This document shows positions 8,389 to 13,574 of a stretch of 16,754 nucleotides of DNA, one piece after another. The DNA is from Candidatus Colicola caccequi (GTDB lineage: Bacteria > Bacteroidota > Bacteroidia > Bacteroidales > Paludibacteraceae). The notes beneath the pieces were generated by a model. That model saw only the letters and a program-made list of their open reading frames with translations, searched no databases and was not told where the DNA came from. Each line of letters starts with the position of its first letter. Within the stretch, counting starts at the first letter, position 1. The DNA is taken from positions 1-16,754 of the forward strand of contig JAGHTR010000137.1 in the NCBI GenBank assembly GCA_018065205.1, written 5' to 3'. The position numbers and the translations under genes are program-made.

Positions 8389-8394
8389 AATTCA

Positions 8395-8491
8395 CCCCCA
8401 GAAGCTCGTAAGAGGTTATGGGGAGAGGAGAGACTCAGGTCGTCTGTTGATTAAGCTTTGCGGCAATCAACCTTTACGAACCTGCTGTCTC
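8395..8491 (+). ncRNA. structured leader RNA upstream of tRNA-Glu, two hairpins
   Basis: Hairpin 1: CCCC (within 8395-8399) pairs with GGGG (8420-8423), and inside it CTC-GTAA-GAG (8405-8414) forms a GNRA-capped stem. Hairpin 2 is long: GAGAC (8430-8434) with GTCTC (8487-8491), CAGG (8436-8439) with CCTG (8481-8484), TCGT (8440-8443) with ACGA (8476-8479) across one bulged A, and GTTGATT (8446-8452) with AATCAAC (8465-8471) around a 12-base loop. That is 24 pairs in 62 bases. It ends 8 bases before the tRNA. It may guide tRNA processing, protect the transcript, regulate rpsT, or be a separate small RNA. I do not recognise it. Confidence 0.6.
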
Positions 8492-8499
8492 GACGACGC

Positions 8500-8571
8500 G
8501 GCGGGTTCGTATATCGGTTAGTACGTCAGATTTTCATTCTAAAAAGAGGAGTTCGACTCTCCTACCCGCTA
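8500..8571 (+). tRNA. tRNA-Glu (anticodon UUC)
   Basis: A full cloverleaf can be drawn. The acceptor GGCGGGT (8500-8506) pairs with ACCCGCT (8564-8570), with G-U at the first pair and A8571 as discriminator. The D arm is GTAT/GTAC around ATCGGTTA. The anticodon arm 8526-8542 has loop TTTTCAT, giving UUC at 8533-8535. The T arm is AGGAG/CTCCT around TTCGACT. U8, A14, GG18-19, U33 and the TTC-A of the T loop are in place. CCA is not encoded. The anticodon stem has an unusual C-A opposition at its second pair (8527 with 8541). Pairing with rpsT downstream fits what I recall of other Bacteroidales genomes. Confidence 0.92.
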
Positions 8572-8581
8572 CAAAATACCG

Positions 8582-8597
8582 ACCTTCCTCAAAAGGT
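8582..8597 (+). promoter_or_regulatory. small hairpin in the rpsT leader
   Basis: ACCTT (8582-8586) pairs with AAGGT (8593-8597) around CCTCAA, 35 bases before the rpsT ATG. S20 is known to limit its own translation in E. coli, so a structured leader is reasonable, but nothing here shows S20 binding. Confidence 0.3.
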
Positions 8598-8632
8598 AAC
8601 ACATTTGTTAAACAACAAAAAACAAAACTAAG

Positions 8633-8887
8633 ATGGCAAACCACAAATCATCTTTGAAACGTATTCGTCAAACTGCAACGCGTAAGGCTCATAACCATTA
8701 TTACGCTAAAACTGCTCGCAATGCCGTTCGTGACTTGCGTGCTACTACAGAGAAGGCTGCTGCAGCCGCTATGCTGCCTAAGGTCGCTTCTATGTTGGAT
8801 AAACTGGCTAAGCGCCACATCATCCACAAGAACAAGGCTGCTAACCTCAAATCCAGTTTGGCAATTTACATCAATAAGTTGGCTTAA
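8633..8887 (+). CDS. rpsT: 30S ribosomal protein S20
   Basis: An 84-residue, Lys/Arg/Ala-rich, all-helical protein starting MANHKSSLKRIRQ, the standard S20 N-terminus, and ending with the conserved HKNKAANLKSSLA block (residues 65-77). S20 is a primary binder of 16S rRNA that helps early assembly of the 30S body. Length and start are typical for the family. It lies 61 bases after tRNA-Glu with no separate promoter visible, so tRNA and mRNA probably come from one precursor, cut at the tRNA 3' end. A strong terminator follows. Confidence 0.98.
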   Translation: MANHKSSLKRIRQTATRKAHNHYYAKTARNAVRDLRATTEKAAAAAMLPKVASMLDKLAKRHIIHKNKAANLKSSLAIYINKLA

Positions 8888-8926
8888 TGAACCTACTTAG
8901 TGCTTAGAGCACACCAATACAAAGAA

Positions 8927-8958
8927 AAGGACATCCGATGGGTGTCCTTCTTTTGTTT
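8927..8958 (+). terminator. intrinsic terminator after rpsT
   Basis: AAGGACATCC (8927-8936) pairs with GGGTGTCCTT (8940-8949), ten pairs with one U-G, around the loop GAT. CTTTTGTTT follows. It closes the tRNA-Glu/rpsT unit and marks the right edge of the core-genome part of the window. Confidence 0.88.
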
Positions 8959-8999
8959 GCTCCCCATCCCCCCTAACGGATAGTGTAGCTAAGTCAACA

Positions 9000-9016
9000 G
9001 TCAAGGAATACTTGAC
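9000..9016 (+). promoter_or_regulatory. inverted repeat upstream of the RhuM gene promoter, possible operator
   Basis: GTCAAG (9000-9005) and CTTGAC (9011-9016) form a perfect 6-base dyad around GAATA, 27 bases before the -33 box. A dyad of this size is a plausible repressor site, but may be chance. No T-run follows, so it is not a terminator. Confidence 0.25.
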
Positions 9017-9042
9017 AGTGCAAACAAAAATTTTCACTTTTA

Positions 9043-9074
9043 TTTGCGAATCTCAAAAATTCTTTGTACCTTTG
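9043..9074 (+). promoter_or_regulatory. promoter of the RhuM-PLD gene
   Basis: TTTG (9043-9046), 20 bases, TACCTTTG (9067-9074), a full match to the Bacteroidota consensus. Transcription would start near 9080, which places the ATG at 9093 about 13 bases into the message and rules out the longer in-frame start at 9012. Confidence 0.75.
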
Positions 9075-9092
9075 CACCGCAAAATAAATGTC

Positions 9093-9983
9093 ATGAACGA
9101 ACAGAACGAAATAGTACTTTATCAGCCCAACGAATTGACTAAGTTAGAAGTTCGGGTGGAAAATGAGAGTGTGTGGTTGAATGTGAACCAAATGGCAGAA
9201 TTATTTGGGAGAGATAGGACTGTTATAACTCGTCATATTTCTAACATATTCAAGGAAGGCGAAGTGGACATCTCCTTGGGGTGTGCAAAATTTGCACTAT
9301 CCAAGCATTACGGTCGTAGAGAAGGATTTTCACAAACATTATTGATAGACTACTATAATTTAGATGTTATCATTTCTGTAGGTTATCGAGTACATTCTTT
9401 GCAAGGTGTCGCATTCCGCCGTTGGGCAACTTCTGTTCTCAAAGACTATATGCTTCGTGGTTATGCAGTTAACCAACGATTGCTTGCGTTAGAGGAAAAA
9501 GTGGATAGAAGTTTTGCGCGACAAGAAAGGATTTTAACGGAGCATCAAGAAAAACTGGATTTCTTTGTTCGAACGGCTCTGCCTCCTGCCGAGCAGGTTT
9601 TCTTTGAAGGCAATTTCTTTACTGCACGTGTAGCATTGGAATCGTTGGTGAAGACTGCCAAACAAAGAGTGATAGTGATAGATGGTTATGTGGATGCGCA
9701 GACATTTGATATCTTAGATGTTCGAGCAAAGGGTGTGGTTGCTGCTATTTATACTAATGGTGTAGGTTCTGGTATGCAGCGTTTAATAGCAACCCACGAT
9801 GCAGAGAAAGGCAAAGAGCATATTGAGGTACATCAATGGAAGAATAAAAGCCATGATCGTTGGTTGATTATTGATGATACTTTGTATCATTGTGGTCATT
9901 CGTTAAATGCTATGGGCAACCATCTAAGTGCCATCTGTCAAATGGGAATCAATCCTGACGAGATATTGAAACAAATAATATAG
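9093..9983 (+). CDS. RhuM-family protein with C-terminal PLD-like domain
   Basis: A 296-residue protein. Residues 1-125 match the RhuM pattern: VWLNVNQMAELFGRDRTVITRHI (about 27-49) is a helix-turn-helix-like segment, followed by YYNLDVIISVGYRVHS and FRRWATSVLKDYMLRGYAVN. Residues about 127-160 look like a helical linker (LEEKVDRSFARQERIL). Residues 165-296 resemble a phospholipase-D-type fold, with VIVIDGYVDAQTFDIL and a degenerate half-motif HDRWLIID (254-261) in which the usual HKD Lys is Arg. The start is set by the promoter. RhuM proteins are often found beside restriction-modification genes in Bacteroidota (from memory), which fits the type III system downstream. Whether it is a nuclease, regulator or toxin is not known. 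Confidence 0.8.
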   Translation: MNEQNEIVLYQPNELTKLEVRVENESVWLNVNQMAELFGRDRTVITRHISNIFKEGEVDISLGCAKFALSKHYGRREGFSQTLLIDYYNLDVIISVGYRVHSLQGVAFRRWATSVLKDYMLRGYAVNQRLLALEEKVDRSFARQERILTEHQEKLDFFVRTALPPAEQVFFEGNFFTARVALESLVKTAKQRVIVIDGYVDAQTFDILDVRAKGVVAAIYTNGVGSGMQRLIATHDAEKGKEHIEVHQWKNKSHDRWLIIDDTLYHCGHSLNAMGNHLSAICQMGINPDEILKQII

Positions 9984-10026
9984 TCCTAGACCGCAGGACG
10001 TAAAAGAGCGGAAAATATTGATAATA

Positions 10027-10112
10027 GGCGTCATTTGACGCTTTGTTCTTGGCATTGTGTGAACCTGAGAAATTCCAAAATGTGTTCCAAGACGAAGCAA
10101 CAAACGATGCCG
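10027..10112 (-). ncRNA. structured RNA copy B (unrecognised family), head to head with copy A
   Basis: Read on the - strand it folds as three stacked helices. P1 is GGCATCGTTTG (10111-10101) with CAAATGACGCC (10037-10027), ten of eleven paired. P2 is GCTTCGTCTTGG (10098-10087) with CCAAGAACAAAGC (10052-10040), with one mismatch and one bulge. P3 is GAA/TTC around the 9-base loop TTTCTCAGG. In the same order as copy A it carries CGGCA, GTTGCT, GAACACA, TCTCAGG and ACACAATGC. After P1 the sequence is TATTATCAATATTTT, a poor terminator tail. No consensus promoter is visible. Function is unknown. Confidence 0.55.
10028..10050 (+). terminator. possible weak terminator after the RhuM-PLD gene
   Basis: GCGTCA-TT-TGACGC (10028-10041) is a perfect inverted repeat followed by TTTGTTCTT. 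It is 45 bases after the stop. The same bases form part of the stems of the - strand structured RNA, so termination may be a side effect. Confidence 0.35.
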
Positions 10113-10186
10113 TGTATGTGATAATTTCGCATGCTATTGCTGTAACTGTAATGGGGTATGGTGTGTAGTTGCGCATAGTCATATAC

Positions 10187-10275
10187 CGGCAGGTTTGGAG
10201 TTGCTCGTTCTGAACACAACAGCAATCTCAGGGCTGACACAATGCAGGACGAGAACTTCGGACCTGCTTTTTTTG
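10187..10275 (+). ncRNA. structured RNA copy A with intrinsic terminator (unrecognised family)
   Basis: P1 is GCAGGTTTGGAGTT (10189-10202) with AACTTCGGACCTGC (10254-10267), all 14 positions pairable with G-U pairs. P2 is CTCGTTCTG (10204-10212) with CAGGACGAG (10245-10253), nine pairs. P3 is CAGC (10220-10223) with GCTG (10233-10236) around the 9-base loop AATCTCAGG. Seven T then follow (10268-10274), so the 3' end looks like a true transcript end. The start is uncertain and no TAnnTTTG box is found in the 100 bases upstream. It lies 155 bases before res. It could be a small RNA, a leader attenuator, or a DNA-level hairpin site. Confidence 0.6.
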
Positions 10276-10430
10276 TGTCCATATGTGTTCTTGTCCGAAA
10301 TGATGAAAATGAAAGAATATGATATTATGGCGAAAGAAGAACTTTTATGAAAAGGATGGGCAAACTGATGTATAAACAAGTTAAATTTGTGCATATATAG
10401 AACACATTATTATAGAATACCACACTTTAT
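10276..10430 (+). other. gene-poor leader of the type III R-M operon, with two tiny overlapping ORFs
   Basis: After the terminator of RNA copy A the only reading frames on + are a 16-codon ORF (10300-10350, MMKMKEYDIMAKEELL) and a 17-codon ORF (10347-10400, MKRMGKLMYKQVKFVHI), joined by an ATGA overlap. They could be a leader peptide pair or remains of a lost gene. I cannot tell which. Both end before the res start codon. Confidence 0.25.
10382..10389 (+). promoter_or_regulatory. candidate -7 box for the res-mod operon
   Basis: TAAATTTG matches the TAnnTTTG box and is 41 bases before the res ATG. The expected TTTG is not found 20 bases upstream (GGGC is there), so the promoter would be weak or activator-dependent. 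Confidence 0.4.
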
Positions 10431-13400
10431 ATGACTGAGAATCCCATTTTGAATAATCCATATTTGGAACCATCGTTGTATTACGATACCGATACTGCTG
10501 GAAATTTGGATTATAGCCGTATCTGTCAAGGAAGGCGTCCTTATACGTCTGCAATCAACATTACTCCTAATGCAACGGCGCAAGGAGCATTGTTCAATGG
10601 TTCAGATTTTGAGGAAACGGATGAAAATGCCAAATTCATAAATTCTATTCGTGCCGAAGTAAAAGCTTGGAGAGAAAAGGGGTATCCTAATACGACACGT
10701 ATTACCAAAGAATTGTTAAACTTTTGGTTCTGTAACTCGGAGCGAAGAATGGATTTAATGTTGTTCTTCTGCCAAAGAGAGGCAGTAGAGACGGCTATCT
10801 ATTTTAATGAGGTAGCAGACAGAGACCCCAATAAGGGACGTAGTTTAGTCAATGAATTGCGGGCACGTCGAGAAACCATTTCCAATGATAGTAACTATAT
10901 TTTGCCACGAACTGCCTTTAAGATGGCTACAGGTACAGGAAAAACGGTGGTGATGGCAATGCTAATCCTTTACAATTATATCAACAAAAAGGAATATGCT
11001 CAAGACACACGTTTTGCAGACCATTTTTTATTAGTTACTCCGGGAATTACCATTCGTGATAGGTTAGGCGTTTTATTCATAGATGAACGTAATATATCCA
11101 AGTACGAAAAGAACGATTACTATCATCAACGCGACCTAATCCCAGAGCAATTTGAGAAACTTCTTGGAGGACTAAATGCTGCTATAACTATTACCAATTA
11201 CCAACAGTTGGAACCACGTGTGTATAGTGGGAAGAAAGCATCTCCGATGGATGGTAAAATGGTCTATAACAAGGAACTCCATGCATTGGAGAAACAAACA
11301 GACAAGGAGGATTATGGTTCCGTTCTGTCGCGTATTTTGGGACGAAACATGAAAAGCAAACGTATCCTTGTTATCAATGATGAGGCGCACCATTGCTATC
11401 TGCCGAAGGGTAACAAGAAAGCAGATGAGGATTCAGGTGAAGATGAAAACGCAAAAGCCATGGTTTGGTTTGAGGGCTTGCGTCAAATGCGTATGAATGA
11501 TTACAAGGTGCAGCAGGTTTACGATTTGTCAGCAACACCTTATTATCTAAAAGGTTCCGGCTATCCTGAATATTCTTTGTTCCCTTGGGTGGTAAGTGAT
11601 TTCGGATTAGTAGATGCTATTGAGTCCGGGTTGGTTAAGATTCCTTTCTTACCTGCTTTAGATGACTCCCACCAATTAGAGGAACCTGTTTTACGTAATA
11701 TTTACGAGCACATACGCGAGGAATTGCCCAAAAAAGGTGTAAAAGCAGCCAAAAAAGCGGCAAAAGAGGAAGCCAAGAAAGAGGGAAAAGAATATACTAA
11801 CGTGGAAGCAGCACCTGTCTTGCCATCATTGTTGCAGGTTGCATTGGAGCAATTTGAGAAAGATTATGAGAGGTATGATCAAGGAATGCGTGTAGAGGGA
11901 GAGGCACAAATGGACCTGCTTTCCACTCCACCTGTTTTCATTGTAGTGTGCAACAATACCACCGTTTCCAAGGAGGTTTACAAGTACATTGCAGGATATG
12001 AAACTATAGACCCTGCCGGCAACCCCATTTATGTAGATGGGCATTTTCCTATGTTCTCCAATTACACCAATGGTATTCCTAAGAAAAAGTCTCCTTCCTT
12101 ATTGATAGATAGTCAGGCAATAGATAGTGCCGACAAAACCATTTCGGACGAATTTAAAGCCGTCTTCAAAGATGAAATAGCCCTATTCAAAAAGGAATAT
12201 GCCAACTTGCATGGTGCCGGTGCTGCTGATAGATTAGAGGACGGCGACATTCTGCGTGAAGTTGTCAATTCGGTAGGAAAACGCAATCAGTTAGGAGCCC
12301 ATGTCCGTTGCATCGTTTCTGTCTCAATGCTAACCGAAGGATGGGATGCCAACACAGTGACGCATGTGTGCGGTGTACGTGCTTTTGGTAGTCAGTTACT
12401 ATGTGAACAGGTTGCCGGTCGTGCTTTGAGACGGAGGAGTTATGATGTGCAGGCGTACGATGCCAGAACAGGGGAGGAAATAGACTCTAAAGACATTAAA
12501 CGCTATAAACCTGAGAATATCCTTTATAAGTTTCTGCCGGAATATGCTCACATAATAGGCATACCATTTAAGAACTTCAAAGGTGGAGCAGCACAACCGC
12601 CACGCCCGCCTAAACCAAAAACGCCTATTATGGCACTCAAGGACAGAGAAAATTTAGAAATTACCTTCCCTAATATCGTTGGCTATCGGGCAGAAAATGA
12701 ATTATCTACCATCAAGGCAGATTTCACCAACGTCCCTCCGTTCAAGTTGGATTTTAGTAAGGTGCCGACACAGACCTTGCTTCAATCCTCAGTAGGGGTA
12801 GAACGTGTAGTATTGAAAAGCGAATATCGCTCTATTCGTGATGCAGAAGTTGTTTATGCCCTAACTCGCTTATTGATTCAGCACAAATACACGGATGGCG
12901 AGAAAGGACGCCAATTTGAGAAGTTTGCACAACTCAAAAAGATTGTTGAGGACTGGTACAATACCAAATTGGAAGTTTATGGTGGTGATGGTTCTCCCGA
13001 ACTACGCCGTTTGGTCATTTTCTGGAATCAAAAACAAGTGGTGGAAAGTATATACGAGGGCATTCGGGAAGTAAATAAAGACCACGAACATATTACTGCT
13101 ATTCTCAACTATTACAATCCCGTTGGTTCCTCTGCATACGTGCATGGATTGACTACTAAACCGGTGTATCCTACCACCAAAAGCCATGTCAATTTTGTGG
13201 TAGCAGATACCGAATCATGGGAACAGATTGCCGCCAAGACTTTAGAGGAAATACCGGATGTGATTTGTTATGTCAAAAACCATTTCTTAGATTTCCACAT
13301 ACCCTATTTATTGTTGGGAGATGAGCATCAATATAATCCCGATTTTATCGCTCGTGTATTGTTGCCTAATGGCGAATTTGTGAATCTTATTATCGAAATA

Positions 13401-13574
13401 TCCGGGTTCTCAAACGATGACATAGGGCATAAAGATGCCAAGCGTGAATATGCCACCGGCTACTGGCTCCCTGCTGCTAACAACCTAAAGAAATTCGGTC
13501 GTTGGGAATACGTGGAGATTGAAGATATTGACAACATCAAAGCATTATTACTTAGAAAAATCCAATCATTATGA
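10431..13574 (+). CDS. type III restriction endonuclease, Res (helicase-nuclease) subunit
   Basis: A 1047-residue superfamily 2 helicase fused to a C-terminal nuclease. Helicase motifs are in order: Walker A MATGTGKT (165-172), DEAH (317-320), SAT (367-369) and QVAGRALRR (660-668). A Lys/Ala/Glu-rich segment at about residues 434-457 is probably a surface helix. The PD-(D/E)xK-like site is YNPDF with Asp971 and Glu989 in IIEISG, where the usual third-residue Lys is Ser991, and a nearby Lys in the following GHKDAKREY may take over. In type III systems Res cuts DNA after ATP-driven sliding or translocation and acts in complex with Mod. Its stop overlaps the mod start (ATGA). Res precedes mod here, the reverse of the EcoP1/EcoP15I layout. 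Confidence 0.92.
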   Translation: MTENPILNNPYLEPSLYYDTDTAGNLDYSRICQGRRPYTSAINITPNATAQGALFNGSDFEETDENAKFINSIRAEVKAWREKGYPNTTRITKELLNFWFCNSERRMDLMLFFCQREAVETAIYFNEVADRDPNKGRSLVNELRARRETISNDSNYILPRTAFKMATGTGKTVVMAMLILYNYINKKEYAQDTRFADHFLLVTPGITIRDRLGVLFIDERNISKYEKNDYYHQRDLIPEQFEKLLGGLNAAITITNYQQLEPRVYSGKKASPMDGKMVYNKELHALEKQTDKEDYGSVLSRILGRNMKSKRILVINDEAHHCYLPKGNKKADEDSGEDENAKAMVWFEGLRQMRMNDYKVQQVYDLSATPYYLKGSGYPEYSLFPWVVSDFGLVDAIESGLVKIPFLPALDDSHQLEEPVLRNIYEHIREELPKKGVKAAKKAAKEEAKKEGKEYTNVEAAPVLPSLLQVALEQFEKDYERYDQGMRVEGEAQMDLLSTPPVFIVVCNNTTVSKEVYKYIAGYETIDPAGNPIYVDGHFPMFSNYTNGIPKKKSPSLLIDSQAIDSADKTISDEFKAVFKDEIALFKKEYANLHGAGAADRLEDGDILREVVNSVGKRNQLGAHVRCIVSVSMLTEGWDANTVTHVCGVRAFGSQLLCEQVAGRALRRRSYDVQAYDARTGEEIDSKDIKRYKPENILYKFLPEYAHIIGIPFKNFKGGAAQPPRPPKPKTPIMALKDRENLEITFPNIVGYRAENELSTIKADFTNVPPFKLDFSKVPTQTLLQSSVGVERVVLKSEYRSIRDAEVVYALTRLLIQHKYTDGEKGRQFEKFAQLKKIVEDWYNTKLEVYGGDGSPELRRLVIFWNQKQVVESIYEGIREVNKDHEHITAILNYYNPVGSSAYVHGLTTKPVYPTTKSHVNFVVADTESWEQIAAKTLEEIPDVICYVKNHFLDFHIPYLLLGDEHQYNPDFIARVLLPNGEFVNLIIEISGFSNDDIGHKDAKREYATGYWLPAANNLKKFGRWEYVEIEDIDNIKALLLRKIQSL

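Larger units (their letters stand above)
10027..10267. repeat. diverged inverted repeat enclosing a 74-base centre
   Basis: The two structured copies are inverted relative to each other. The longest exact match is GCATTGTGT (10052-10060) against ACACAATGC (10237-10245), with CCTGAGA/TCTCAGG, TGTGTTC/GAACACA, AGCAAC/GTTGCT and TGCCG/CGGCA in collinear order. The 74 bases between (10113-10186) show no gene. Confidence 0.7.

Noticed and set aside
8093..8521. + strand frame spanning the divergent promoters and into the tRNA
   Set aside because: It overlaps the beta-barrel gene, both promoters and tRNA-Glu, and its composition is not protein-like.
8395..8571. tmRNA, SRP RNA or RNase P RNA
   Set aside because: None of their conserved core sequences are present, and the last 72 bases form a complete tRNA-Glu.
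9012..9092. Longer N-terminus of the RhuM protein starting at a TTG
   Set aside because: It would lie across the predicted promoter boxes, and the family N-terminus fits the ATG at 9093.
10187..10267. Integron attC site
   Set aside because: The hairpin lacks the RYYYAAC and GTTRRRY outer core sites, and no integron integrase is visible.
10027..10275. Retron msr-msd, diversity-generating repeat or CRISPR array
   Set aside because: No reverse transcriptase, Cas gene or regularly spaced direct repeats lie nearby. The copies are inverted, not tandem.
9949..10394. Three - strand reading frames across the RhuM-res gap
   Set aside because: They show no recognisable domains, are Cys/His/Ser-rich in a random-looking way, and run through the inverted-repeat RNA structures.
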